64,000 bases of DNA from Oscillatoria sp. SIO1A7. Its GTDB lineage: Bacteria > Cyanobacteriota > Cyanobacteriia > Cyanobacteriales > Laspinemataceae. Every line of letters begins with the position of its first letter. Positions within the stretch are counted from its first letter, which is position 1. The position numbers were made by a program, and so were the translations under genes. Location of the stretch: NCBI GenBank assembly GCA_010672965.1, contig JAAHFN010000017.1, forward strand, positions 45,709-109,708. Direction: 5' to 3'. Below are positions 26,727 through 35,601 of the stretch, piece after piece. The notes under the pieces are model-generated. The model saw only the letters and a list, made by a program, of their open reading frames with translations. It searched no databases and was not told the origin of the DNA.

Positions 26727-28514
26727 TTAGCCCGATCGCTCGGGGTAAAGCTGCTTGGCCACATGAAAGCCGACCAAATAAGCTGTCATCTGAGGGCTAA
26801 TGCGAGGCAGGGGCACGGCAGATAGATCCGCTACATGCAGGTTGCTGGAGCCTTTAACTTTGCCGGTTTGGGAGCGATCGCTTTCTCCCAAATCCAGAGC
26901 GCTACCGAACAAACAGCCTCCCGCCATATGCTGCTCCGAGAGCAAGAACCGCTTGCTGTAGGCTTCCACATAGCGATTGACCTGTTTTTGATTAAAAGGA
27001 ATTTTCGTAAGGCAGTGGAATATGCACTGGACAATGCACGGAGGCTTGCTGCCCAATTGCTCCATCAAGGGCAACTGCTCGGCAATGACTGTTTTGGCTA
27101 CGGTTTTGTCCTGATTGAAGCGATTGTTTCTTCGTTCCTGGGTTTTCTGGACTTCTTCTTCTGCAAAGAAATCCAGAGTAATGCGAGAATCTTTATCCTC
27201 GTATTCTCCAGTGCGAGCCGGGTTGTATTTGACGATCGCTGTAATTAGCTCGATTTTCTCGGGAGCCCAAGGTCTGCCATTGAGCAGGTCTATTATCCCC
27301 GCACCGAAATTGAGGAAAAAGTTGACGATAGAAATCAAAATCCGCACGGTATTTTTAACAACTGCAAACAGCCAGGGGGTACGCAGCACGACGCGCTTGA
27401 CGCAATTGGGCAGCAAAAAGGCCAGATAAAGATGAGAGACAATGTACCAGAGCTTCTCAAAATTACCCGTAAAAAAGTCAAAGCAACAGACCGTCGCCGT
27501 TCCCGGCTCGCTCTGCTCGGGCTGCCAAACTGTGGTAGCAAAGACTGGCCCATAGACATCCTTGGGGGAGACTTTCAGGTCTTTGTCGAGCAGATAAATT
27601 CCCAGGGGCAGGACGATATGGTCGCTGGCCTGCTGGCCGATCGCCTCATTCTGCAAGGTTTGGCGATAGGGCATTAAGAGGCGGGGACTGGCTGCACCGG
27701 CACAGAGGATGACTTTACCGCCCCTGGTCAGGGGAATGCGAATGGAATCGGTCTGGTCGCTATCGAGAAATCTCGCCTGCACCGCCACGCATTGGGCTTT
27801 TGACCCGTCAGCTTCGGGAGAGTCAATCGGGGCAAATTCCAGAGATTCCACCTGGCAACGGGTCTTAAGTTCCAGGCGAGGATCGTCCCAATCGACAATC
27901 GAGACGCCGCTATTGGTGCGTTGACCAAAGGGGTTGAACTGGGTGGGAAACTGGTAGAGCTGCTTGGCCTGGCGATCGGAATAGGTTTGGTAGTCCTGGT
28001 AGCTGGGAATATTCTCAATGCGGTGGCCTGGGTTGGGGGCTTGAAAGCCCGCAGCTTCGCCAGTCTCAAGAATATGCTGAGTCACTGGGGTTTCGTTAAT
28101 GGAAGGGTCGGGGCGCTCAAACTTGGCGTTTAGCTCGGCCTTGAGGTCGTCCCAGTAGGATTCTTTATGGCCGAGATGCTCCGCGAGCCACCTCGACGAC
28201 TCGTGAATCATGGTGTAGTTAATGGAGCCACCTCCACCCATAGTGCAAGCCCAGCCAGAAATAATCGGTTTCCCGTCGGGAGTTAGGGCGTTATGCAATT
28301 TAAAGATGTTGCCCTCAGCGTAGGATTTGGTCCAGTTAATTTGGTGGGTGATGTCGCTGGTGTTGAAGAAGCTATCCCCCCGTTCGAGAACTAGCACCCG
28401 GGCGTCGTTGTCTTCTGAGTGAGCCAGGTAATGGCTCAAGAAAGCGCAGGCACCGTTGCCAGAACCGATAATAATCAGGTCGTAGGGTTTCAGGTCGGAT
28501 TTTTCTGAAGTCAT
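26727..28514 (-). CDS. GMC-family oxidoreductase
   Basis: About 595 aa from ATG 28514. The N-terminal FAD site is D-L-I-I-I-G-S-G-N-G-A-C-A-F, and further FAD/GMC features are G-W-A-C-T-M-G-G-G-G-S-I-N-Y-T and the C-terminal H-V-A-D-L-S-A-V-P-L-P-R-I-S-P-Q-M-T-A-Y. Such enzymes oxidise alcohols, sugars or sterol-like compounds with O2 or another acceptor. The canonical His/Asn active pair is not obvious, so the chemistry is open. A TTG start at 28583 is possible but would add an unconserved N-terminus. Same strand as the PSD-like gene, 350 bp apart. HIP1 is present in this gene. Confidence 0.8.
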   Translation of the reverse strand: MTSEKSDLKPYDLIIIGSGNGACAFLSHYLAHSEDNDARVLVLERGDSFFNTSDITHQINWTKSYAEGNIFKLHNALTPDGKPIISGWACTMGGGGSINYTMIHESSRWLAEHLGHKESYWDDLKAELNAKFERPDPSINETPVTQHILETGEAAGFQAPNPGHRIENIPSYQDYQTYSDRQAKQLYQFPTQFNPFGQRTNSGVSIVDWDDPRLELKTRCQVESLEFAPIDSPEADGSKAQCVAVQARFLDSDQTDSIRIPLTRGGKVILCAGAASPRLLMPYRQTLQNEAIGQQASDHIVLPLGIYLLDKDLKVSPKDVYGPVFATTVWQPEQSEPGTATVCCFDFFTGNFEKLWYIVSHLYLAFLLPNCVKRVVLRTPWLFAVVKNTVRILISIVNFFLNFGAGIIDLLNGRPWAPEKIELITAIVKYNPARTGEYEDKDSRITLDFFAEEEVQKTQERRNNRFNQDKTVAKTVIAEQLPLMEQLGSKPPCIVQCIFHCLTKIPFNQKQVNRYVEAYSKRFLLSEQHMAGGCLFGSALDLGESDRSQTGKVKGSSNLHVADLSAVPLPRISPQMTAYLVGFHVAKQLYPERSG

Positions 28515-28611
28515 GGCATTTTTTGCTTGGGATATGTTGCGAGATCTGGCTTCTAATACCGTTTCTGTGTGAAGCTGCAACAAATAACGACCTTTATCTA
28601 TATACCGTATA

Positions 28612-28677
28612 CCGTTCGGGCTGAGCGGAGTCGAAGCCCAGTCAGCCCAGGGCTTCGACTCCGCTCAGCCCGAACGG
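28612..28677. repeat. Perfect hairpin with 28-bp arms
   Basis: Arms start CCGTTCGGGCTGAGCGGAG and end GAAGCCC, with a 10-base loop. It lies upstream of the GMC gene. It is related in sequence to the GACTTCGCTC hairpin at 33049-33090 and to TTCGACTCCGCTC near 59189. This is a typical cyanobacterial extragenic palindrome. Confidence 0.9.
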
Positions 28678-28719
28678 CGAACTGCGTGCAGCTTCATAAA
28701 GAATTGGTCTAAATAAATA

Positions 28720-28850
28720 ATACGCTCTGCGCGGAATTCAAAATTCAAAATTATAGCAGTAAGCGATTAGCTGTCAGCAGTCAGCAGTCAGCTAAAGTCC
28801 TGCTATCTAAAAGTCAAAAGTCAAAAGTCAAAAGTCAAAAGTAGGAACTG
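28720..28850. repeat. TCAAAAT, TCAGCAG and AAAAGTC heptamer repeats
   Basis: Several short repeat types in sequence, including GCGCGGAATTCAAAATTC (end of the element family at 14044) and five AAAAGTC units at 28809-28843. No gene is seen between 28515 and the promoter at 29029. Confidence 0.7.
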
Positions 28851-29028
28851 ACTAAGGAACGAGCATTTATAAATGTCCTAACTTATTTGCGTACTGCTAT
28901 AACTGCGGGAATTTTCCCCACACCCCACACCGTAGGCGGCCCCACGCCCCATATCTGACAGTAGTGTCATCTAAAGCTATACGGCCGTGCAAAATGTAAA
29001 AAATTGCAAAAAATTTTTGTTTTTAATG

Positions 29029-29057
29029 TTGAAAGTCGAGCAAAAAGATGCTAATAT
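29029..29057 (+). promoter_or_regulatory. Promoter of RNA gene, copy 2
   Basis: TTGAAA (29029-29034), 17-bp spacer, TAATAT (29052-29057). The preceding ~60 bp match copy 1 with small differences, including the A/T tract. Confidence 0.75.
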
Positions 29058-29063
29058 AGTTTT

Positions 29064-29326
29064 AGCGCCTCAATAGAAGGCGCACAAAAGAGGGCCACGG
29101 CTAGCCGCGACCCTTAAGAATGAGAAAAAAACGAGCAAATAGCAAGGAGGCGTTGTCAATCGAAAAACGTTCTCCTTGAAAAAGCCCGGCTGGTAGGGTA
29201 GATCTCTGAACTTGTTGGCCCAAGTCCATTGACATCTACAGGAACTAGCCGGCAGGAATATAGCCCACCCCAAAATGCCGCCGACCGTCAGTATGACCGT
29301 GTAGCGGTAGCGGGTGGGTTTTTTTT
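29064..29326 (+). ncRNA. Candidate ~263-nt structured RNA, copy 2
   Basis: Nearly identical to 24385-24647, and the same stems can form. Differences cluster in linkers and loops: the tip loop of the long arm changes from TTGCAG to TTGGCC while the ACTTG/CAAGT stem is kept, and the linker after the second hairpin differs. It ends in the CCCACCC/GGGTGGG stem with eight T (29319-29326). Downstream, 29327-29460 also matches the DNA after copy 1, without the 90-bp insert. A small open frame begins at 29508. Confidence 0.7.
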
Positions 29327-29507
29327 AGGGGACTTCCAGGCTCGAAATCGCGCTTCCTATTGAGACTTCTGGGAAGGAAAGTACCGCGATCGCCCCCATT
29401 GCTCTGCAAAAAAAAATTTTACCGGAGATTGGAGGAGCGATCGCGCTCCTTCCGCCGAGAAACCGACCCCCCGTACAACGTTCGTATCCCAACCGAAGGG
29501 TAATGTT

Positions 29508-29714
29508 ATGCAAGTACAACTTTTAGAACAACTCTCCGCCGATCGCGCCAAGGTTATTCTGGAATGTTTGCCCGAACGGATTCGAGCTGCTTTGCTCGCC
29601 CGTGCCGAGGAGATTGACTATCCGATTGAAGCGACGATTGAGATGGCGATCGCCAGTTTTCTCGATGCAGAGGCGTTGGGTTTTGTGGATTGCAAGCCGG
29701 GACGAGGACAGTAA
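29508..29714 (+). CDS. Small conserved-looking protein, 68 aa
   Basis: The protein reads like a folded alpha-helical unit: Q-L-S-A-D-R-A-K-V-I-L-E-C-L-P-E-R-I-R-A-A-L-L-A-R-A-E-E-I-D-Y-P-I-E-A-T-I-E-M-A-I-A-S-F-L-D-A. It is reminiscent of short cyanobacterial proteins of unknown role or antitoxin-like regulators. It starts 180 bp after RNA copy 2, and nothing equivalent follows copy 1. A GCGATCGC-related site lies inside. A GCCCAAT repeat run follows it directly. The function is unknown. Confidence 0.5.
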   Translation: MQVQLLEQLSADRAKVILECLPERIRAALLARAEEIDYPIEATIEMAIASFLDAEALGFVDCKPGRGQ

Positions 29715-29741
29715 AAGCGATCGCCTTCCCCATCTTGCAAG

Positions 29742-29793
29742 CAATGCCCAATGCCCAATGCCCAATGCCCAATGCCCAATGCCCAATGCCCAT
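29742..29793. repeat. GCCCAAT heptamer run
   Basis: Seven near-perfect tandem units. Confidence 0.9.
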
Positions 29794-29826
29794 GCCAGGG
29801 TTATTTTAGGACGGCGCTGAGTTTTT

Positions 29827-29889
29827 TTTATAAAAGAGCGATCGCAGTACGAATGCCAAGGAATGCTAAGGCGATCGCTCTTTTATAAA
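29827..29889. terminator. Hairpin between converging genes
   Basis: Perfect 19-bp arms TTTATAAAAGAGCGATCGC and reverse complement, with HIP1 at the inner stem. It lies 33 bp past the stop of the multicopper oxidase gene. A short T-run on the plus strand suggests a terminator, but it could simply be an extragenic palindrome. Confidence 0.5.
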
Positions 29890-29921
29890 TCACTGTTGGC
29901 CAAAAGAAAACAATGAGAATA

Positions 29922-31655
29922 TCATTCTGAGCCGCTCTGGCTTGCTTTGTTTATTTGAACTAATTGCATCATACCCTGGTCTTCGTGATCTAGGATGTGG
30001 CAATGCAAAACAAACTTACCTGTAAACTTGTCGTAACGAGTAAGAATTGTTTCCGGCGTTCCCTGCTTAACCATTAGCGTGTCTCGCCAAATGCGCTCTG
30101 TCTTCGGTTCGCGACACAACAAGCAGCCCAGCCAAGTGTCTTGCCAAACGCACTCTTTCTGACCCGGTTCCAGGCGATCGTGCTGAAAGGGATTGACATG
30201 GATGTGGAAAGGATGACTTGGTGCCACCGATTGCTCGTCAGTTTTTAATTCCCACCTTTCGGCCTTACCTAGTTCGAGTTCTCGTACATTATTCAGGCTG
30301 AATGGCTTGCCATCAACCATGAATTGACCGCCTGAAATACTAAAAGAAAGAGTCTGAGGTTCGTCCGCTATTTTTTCTTCGCTGATATTCGGGGGTGCGT
30401 CCTTTTTCTTAGCTTCGGCCATTTGCTCGTTATCAGGTAAGTCCATTGACAAAGGAGGGGTCATTGCAACGACCACTTTAGCCAGTATATGTCCTGCCTC
30501 TCCTGTTGGAAACAATATTCGAGAGGAGGTCGGCCTGTCAACCAGGTAATATTCCTGCGAAATCTTCCACCAAGGTCTTGCCTTAACAAGTACGTCACTG
30601 CGATAACCCGGTTCGAGTTCAATCGGAGCATTCTTCCAAGAGTCAAGCTTTCCTAAAGCAATGCCATCTACAGCAATTTCATGAAGTGGAATTTGCCGAC
30701 CTAACCGATCCCGCAGTTCTAGATTGATACTTTCTCGCACCCCTCCGTGAATGAAACGCCAGCGTTGCACCTCTCCGGGTCGCATTATAATTACCGGAAC
30801 AATTTGGCCGTTAACCGTGGTATGCCACTTGCCGTTTTTCCATGCAGTCGATCCCATGTTATTATAGTTTTCTATCTGGCCATCCTCGTCGTAGGCAATT
30901 TGCTGGAACACAAATATCTTTTGCTTGGCTGCTGCAATTTGTGGTATCTTATCTAGCCCGCGCTTCGGATTCTCGACAATTAAGGCTCCGGCCATACCGC
31001 TAGAGACTTGCAGCGCAGTCGAGCCGTGAAGGTGCGCGTGATACCAGAACGTTCCTGACGGATGATTCTCGGGGATTTTAACTTCAATGTTATAATCTGG
31101 TGACTTGCCTTCTTTCTCTTTCTTCGGCTTCATCAATCGCAAGACATTATCGCTGCACTTATTTGGATCGACATGAAGGCCGTGGGTATGAAAATTAGTA
31201 GTATTGAAATTGTGCGGAGTGTTGTTCGCTGTTGTGGGTTCTTCATAGGTACAATCAGGCGATTCTTCGTGTATTGTTGAGGGCGTCTGACTCCGTTCCG
31301 GTGGCAAATCATTAATCAGCTTAATCTTAATAGTGTCCCCCGGTTTTACTCGCAAGGTAGGTCCTACTAATTCGCCATTGTAGGAGCGAAGATTGACGTT
31401 GCAGTTTCCAATCTTCTTTTCACCGTATTGGACTTTCAGAGTTTCCTTTAGTAGTCCATCAGAAGACACCCATTCCTCTGGGTTTTGAAACGGCTTCTGT
31501 GCATAATCCGCATTAATGTCGATCGCTTCTTCGCAACCATTATTCTCAGCAGCCTCGGCATCAAAACTTGTTGCTAAACTGACTGCTGCATTTGCATTAT
31601 TGGCAGGACAAATGAACAACAGTAAAGCCATTACAATTGTCAGCAATATTTTCAT
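29922..31655 (-). CDS. Secreted multicopper oxidase (laccase-like)
   Basis: 577 aa with a signal peptide (M-K-I-L-L-T-I-V-M-A-L-L-L-F-I-C-P, cleaved near A-N-A). All four copper motifs are present: N-F-H-T-H-G-L-H, W-Y-H-A-H-L-H-G-S, H-P-F-H-I-H-V-N-P and H-C-H-I-L-D-H-E-D-Q-G-M-M. The Met four residues after the last His fits an axial T1 ligand. Three-domain laccase or CotA/CueO-like enzymes oxidise phenols, metals or amines and reduce O2 to water outside the membrane. GAGGTG precedes ATG 31655. No HIP1 site is present. The neighbours are other oxidases on the same strand, so a joint redox role is possible but unproven. Confidence 0.92.
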   Translation of the reverse strand: MKILLTIVMALLLFICPANNANAAVSLATSFDAEAAENNGCEEAIDINADYAQKPFQNPEEWVSSDGLLKETLKVQYGEKKIGNCNVNLRSYNGELVGPTLRVKPGDTIKIKLINDLPPERSQTPSTIHEESPDCTYEEPTTANNTPHNFNTTNFHTHGLHVDPNKCSDNVLRLMKPKKEKEGKSPDYNIEVKIPENHPSGTFWYHAHLHGSTALQVSSGMAGALIVENPKRGLDKIPQIAAAKQKIFVFQQIAYDEDGQIENYNNMGSTAWKNGKWHTTVNGQIVPVIIMRPGEVQRWRFIHGGVRESINLELRDRLGRQIPLHEIAVDGIALGKLDSWKNAPIELEPGYRSDVLVKARPWWKISQEYYLVDRPTSSRILFPTGEAGHILAKVVVAMTPPLSMDLPDNEQMAEAKKKDAPPNISEEKIADEPQTLSFSISGGQFMVDGKPFSLNNVRELELGKAERWELKTDEQSVAPSHPFHIHVNPFQHDRLEPGQKECVWQDTWLGCLLCREPKTERIWRDTLMVKQGTPETILTRYDKFTGKFVLHCHILDHEDQGMMQLVQINKASQSGSE

Positions 31656-31724
31656 TGTCACCTCAAGGTTAATTTGTTGTAATTGACGAAAGCACTCCGG
31701 GATAACATGGGTTCTATAGCAGTA

Positions 31725-31895
31725 CGGATTAAGGCTAGTGCCGCTGCGCGGAATTCAAAATTCGCTCATTCAGAATTTATACCGTGGGGTTTTACGCCAT
31801 GTAGAACTAAACCCCATGTTAAGAGGTGGGAATCGGAGAAACCGTGGCTTCCCAATTCCCAATTCCCAATTCTCAATTCCCTATTCCCAATTCCC
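31725..31895. repeat. Element remnant and CCCAATT heptamers
   Basis: CTAGTGCCGCTGCGCGGAAT (an end of the 14044-type element) at about 31736, then CCCAATT/CCCTATT units up to the lodB-like stop. Confidence 0.6.
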
Positions 31896-33002
31896 CTAAC
31901 TAGATCGGCGCTGCCAGAATGGGGAAGTCGGCCAGCGCCGTTCCATCTGGTAGTAAGCAGCGCGCTGTTCTAGGTAACTTGCAAACTGCTGTTGGATGTC
32001 ATGGTTGTAGGTTTCGAGGGCTGAAGTATCTCCCTGAAAATACCTCAAAACTATCTGGCTGGCAACTATGCCGCTCTTCAATCCCTTTGTAATGCCCATT
32101 GAAGACAATGGATCGAAACTCATAGCAGCATCTCCCACTGCCAGCCACTGCTCCCCGGCCGCCCGCTCCAGACAATGACTCCGCGCCGACCGGACAATGA
32201 CAGTTTCGGGGGGTTCGTAGCTGTCAGCTACTTCCCTAAAATATCTGGTCGCTTCCAGGCGATCGCGCCATGTTTTAAGAGCGCCCTCTTTTCCCGGAGC
32301 CAGCAGATCCGCATCGGTCATATGTAGGAAGACGCCTCGGCCATCCTGAAGGCGGGCAAAATACCACCATCCCCATTCGCAGGCTTCCAAAAGCAAAGTT
32401 TCCCCATTCCCCTCGCTCGATGGATTGCGCGGTTGTAAAAAAGCCGCAATCCCCACCAAGCGATCGCGGTAGCGAGACTTTTGCTCCTGGCTCCTGGCAA
32501 CTACGGCATTTCGTCCGCTGGCATCTACCAGAAATGCCGCCCTTACAGTTCTGCGACCCGTGGGGGCGTCGAGGGAGAGAACCCATTCCTCCCCCTCTCG
32601 CCGAACCGTTTTTAATTGGCTGGAGAGCAGTATCTCTACTCCCTCCCTGCGGGCTAAGGCCGCTAGGTCGCAGTCAAAAGCAGGACGGCTCAAGTTGACC
32701 CCATGGCCGCAGGGATGAAAAATATAGTCGCTCTGGGCAATGCTATCCTCTCCCCAAGCAGAACGGACGCCGTAACAGAGACGGTGTTTGCCCGCGAATC
32801 CATCGTTCCAGAGACCGAGTCCCTGCAATACCATCACCCCCTCTGGGGTTAGATGTTCTCCCAGGCGCGGTTGGGCATAGTCGCTTGCCTCTATAGCGAT
32901 GCAACCGATCTGGAGGCGGGCAAGGGCTATTGTTGTAGCTAGCCCTGCCGGCCCCCCACCTACAACCGCGACCTGGGCTGCTTCTGAGTTATGACTGTCC
33001 AT
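31896..33002 (-). CDS. lodB: LodB-like FAD-dependent oxidoreductase (halogenase-fold)
   Basis: About 368 aa from ATG 33002. The FAD site V-A-V-V-G-G-G-P-A-G-L-A-T-T-I-A-L-A-R lies near the N-terminus, and W-L-A-V-G-D-A-A-M-S-F-D-P-L-S-S-M-G-I-T-K-G is the second FAD motif of the tryptophan-halogenase/LodB class. The halogenase W-x-W-x-I-P motif is not seen, which favours a maturation role. LodB proteins help form the cysteine tryptophylquinone of LodA/GoxA oxidases. It follows the lodA-like gene on the same strand after a 249-bp gap holding a hairpin. The TTG-started extension to 33110 would translate that hairpin and is rejected. Confidence 0.75.
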   Translation of the reverse strand: MDSHNSEAAQVAVVGGGPAGLATTIALARLQIGCIAIEASDYAQPRLGEHLTPEGVMVLQGLGLWNDGFAGKHRLCYGVRSAWGEDSIAQSDYIFHPCGHGVNLSRPAFDCDLAALARREGVEILLSSQLKTVRREGEEWVLSLDAPTGRRTVRAAFLVDASGRNAVVARSQEQKSRYRDRLVGIAAFLQPRNPSSEGNGETLLLEACEWGWWYFARLQDGRGVFLHMTDADLLAPGKEGALKTWRDRLEATRYFREVADSYEPPETVIVRSARSHCLERAAGEQWLAVGDAAMSFDPLSSMGITKGLKSGIVASQIVLRYFQGDTSALETYNHDIQQQFASYLEQRAAYYQMERRWPTSPFWQRRSS

Positions 33003-33048
33003 TGATATAACAGGTAACGGGGAACGGGGAACAAGAAAAGGCTCTCCC

Positions 33049-33090
33049 GAACCATTCGACTTCGCTCGGGAGAGCGAAGTCGAATGGTTC
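33049..33090. repeat. Hairpin between lodA-like and lodB-like genes
   Basis: Perfect 19-bp arms GAACCATTCGACTTCGCTC and reverse complement with a 4-base loop. In the mRNA it would lie just upstream of the lodB start and could attenuate or process the message. Confidence 0.85.
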
Positions 33091-33251
33091 GTTTTGTCTG
33101 GGTTTGACAATTATTCTATGTCCGCTTGTCGCACGGAAGCCCTATCGGCTAAGCGCTAGCACCATCGAGGTGCAAATCTTGGAATCGATATCTGCCGTTT
33201 CGGACGCTCGGAAAACCAGACTTAGCTCGTAACCGCCCCCTCTAAACTATC

Positions 33252-34748
33252 TTAGCAGGCCGGCGCACTCTCATCAACCAAGCGTTCCTCTTCAATAAAA
33301 GAGGGGGAATTATCTTCACCATTATCCTTTTTCTTAATGAAGCCAAGTTGGCACCAATTATCTACTGTCTTTTCCGCGATCCATTTTGTTGGTACCCATT
33401 TGTAAAAGTCGGTTCCATTATTTGTGACCGAACCGGGCCGCGCTGCAGGCCACCACCACTCGCGACATCTTATAATAAAGTCCGCTTGCCATGGTGTCGA
33501 AAGTGTTTTCGTCAAGTCACCAGGCTTTACCTTATCGGGATTGAGCCGGAAAGGCTCCTTGTAAATATTGGAGTCTTTAATAATATCCCCAACCTCCATG
33601 CCAGGTTTGAACGAGCCGCCGACGGCAGACCATAAACCAGCGCGATCGAGCTTTTCGGTTTCCGATAGGTCGTCAAATAATCCCGTAGAGTCCCAGGGTT
33701 TTTGTCCTGGTGGCCAATCATCCTGAAAATTTCCCTTGCTCCATTTCTGAAATTGCTCGTACTGGTATTTGGTTACGGTAAGTCCTCCTGCCAACGAAGG
33801 CATATTTCTCCCGCCCCTGACGATCGGATTCCTCATACTGCCTAATACCTGTTCGCGGTATGAGGAATCCTCGTTTGGATCGCTTAGTTCTGGAAACTTA
33901 CTAACACTTAAGAAATCATAGCTACTGCCAGAACCATGCCAACTTCTTGCGCTGCTGTTCACCCAGCCCATTTCTGATGTCCGGCGTAGAACAGGATAAA
34001 TATCATGAAGAAAGGAAGGTTTGTCTGGCCTTGAGATCCATTCTTTTTCTACTGCAATGTCGTAAGCTACGTCGTCGAGGGTCACAATATTGATGATGGG
34101 TGCGGCGTATGCAGGAACGCCAACAACGACCCAAGCTGGTTCTATGTTTTCATCGGGTACGTTGTCTCCCCCGATACTGATTGTTGCCTTAACTGACCCA
34201 TCAGAAACATCGTCGTACCATTCCTTGTTACGAATTTTTTCAGGCTTTGGACAAGAAGCAGGGTTCTTGCAGGAGGAACGCCCGAAGCCTCCCAGCACCA
34301 CTAGAGGACCCTTGCGATCCTCTTCAATTATAAGGGTACCAAGTTGCACGTCCTGCTCAAAAATACTTCCAAAAATTTCAACTCGACCGCTACTTTTGGC
34401 CTGTATTGACTTTTCCCCAGGATCGTTGGGCACCTTATTAGCATCAACATCTGAGTCAACAAAAGACTTACAATTAGCGATATGGACATGCCATGTAATC
34501 TCAGCAGTTTCGTAGTCAATCTCTTGCACTGTCTGCGGCTCAGTAGAAGACTCGTCTTCGTAAGTGTATTCGTAGATTCGGAAGCGACACCCTTGACGAC
34601 GAATTTTGTTAGATCCATCTCGATAATTTCCCTTTGGCGGAATGAAATTGGGGTCAGGCACCTCAGGACCTATGAAGTATTCTTCTTCGCTATTGCCTAA
34701 ACGGGCAATCCCAATCCCTGGATGAATCTTGTACTTCTTAATGGTCAT
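33252..34748 (-). CDS. lodA: LodA/GoxA-like quinoprotein amino-acid oxidase
   Basis: 498 aa. The N-terminus Y-K-I-H-P-G-I-G-I-A-R-L-G-N-S-x-E-x-Y-F-I-G-P-E is the hallmark of the LodA/GoxA family. Near the C-terminus, P-W-Q-A-D-F-I-I-R-C-R-E-W-W-W-P-A-A-R-P holds the conserved Asp and Cys (Cys ~428) expected in the CTQ cofactor region, and several Trp that could be the partner. These enzymes oxidise lysine or glycine and release H2O2, often as an antimicrobial. The protein is shorter than characterised members (~700 aa). AAGGAG nine bases upstream selects ATG 34748 over ATG 34772. No HIP1 site is present. The lodB-like partner follows. Confidence 0.8.
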   Translation of the reverse strand: MTIKKYKIHPGIGIARLGNSEEEYFIGPEVPDPNFIPPKGNYRDGSNKIRRQGCRFRIYEYTYEDESSTEPQTVQEIDYETAEITWHVHIANCKSFVDSDVDANKVPNDPGEKSIQAKSSGRVEIFGSIFEQDVQLGTLIIEEDRKGPLVVLGGFGRSSCKNPASCPKPEKIRNKEWYDDVSDGSVKATISIGGDNVPDENIEPAWVVVGVPAYAAPIINIVTLDDVAYDIAVEKEWISRPDKPSFLHDIYPVLRRTSEMGWVNSSARSWHGSGSSYDFLSVSKFPELSDPNEDSSYREQVLGSMRNPIVRGGRNMPSLAGGLTVTKYQYEQFQKWSKGNFQDDWPPGQKPWDSTGLFDDLSETEKLDRAGLWSAVGGSFKPGMEVGDIIKDSNIYKEPFRLNPDKVKPGDLTKTLSTPWQADFIIRCREWWWPAARPGSVTNNGTDFYKWVPTKWIAEKTVDNWCQLGFIKKKDNGEDNSPSFIEEERLVDESAPAC

Positions 34749-35601
34749 AAATTCAAGCTCCTTATGTTTCAACTGGGGAGGTTTCTGGGAAAGAAAGTAC
34801 CGCGATCGCTACCTTGGGCGACTTGTTCGAGTTCCCCTCCTGGGAGGGGCGGAAATGCTGGCAACGGGGAGCAGTCTGACAGATAGAAAGCATTGAACAT
34901 TGGGAACTAACTGTCCCCCGCTCCCCGTTACCTTATCTAATTGTGGGGTCTTACCCCCTATGTTTTGGCTCTACCCCAGTTAAGGAAAGCGCTGTTTCTC
35001 TTTAATTGCAAGATTAGCACCGCAACCACATATTTTCCAAGGAATTACAAATTAAGTTACATAAATTAACTATTGCTACAGCAAACAATCTCTTGATGAG
35101 TCCTTGGCTTATGTTTACCAAGACGGAAAATGGGTAAATGGGGGTATTGGAGAACCTGGATGCAGACAAGAGAGCATCCATTCTTTAAAGAAGCGCCAAG
35201 AACCCGCGAGCGATAATGGGCGGAGCAAAATAGGACTCCTATGAAGGACCTTATGCGGAACAGAACCCCAAGGCTTATTTGAGCTTCAGATAATTAGTTT
35301 GTTACTAGCGATCGTTGGACTTATGTAGTTTTTATTTGTCCTTCACTATACTGCATTAGTTTATTTGAAAATGTTCTATTTCTTAGCAAAAATGGAATAT
35401 TTTTACGCTCTTTGTAGGCTAACCAGGACCAGCCTGCTGGGATAAGGCCAGCGATCGCCACTATGGCAACCAGAACAATGCGGCCAAAACGGGCATACCT
35501 TTAGTCCGAGGGACTAGCGCTATTCTTTGACAGCGAGACCGCCAGCATCTAAATTTTGCAAATATTTGGTAAGATTTTACCTAAAATACCCAATAATCGA
35601 T
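34749..35601. other. Long intergenic region upstream of lodA-like gene
   Basis: Contains TCTGGGAAAGAAAGTACCGCGATCG (also after both RNA genes), AT-rich DNA, and the ~200-bp repeat at 35337-35530. No credible coding region or clear promoter is seen. Confidence 0.5.
35337..35530. repeat. Degenerate ~200-bp repeat, partner at 26531-26726
   Basis: Same word order as its partner (TATACTGCATT...GGGATAAGGCCAGCGATCGC...AACAATGCGG...CCTTTAGTCCGA). Together they bracket the GMC-MCO-lodB-lodA group in direct orientation. Confidence 0.5.

Noticed and set aside
33003..33110. TTG-started N-terminal extension of the LodB-like protein
   Set aside because: It would translate the 19-bp-arm hairpin. The FAD motif begins soon after ATG 33002.
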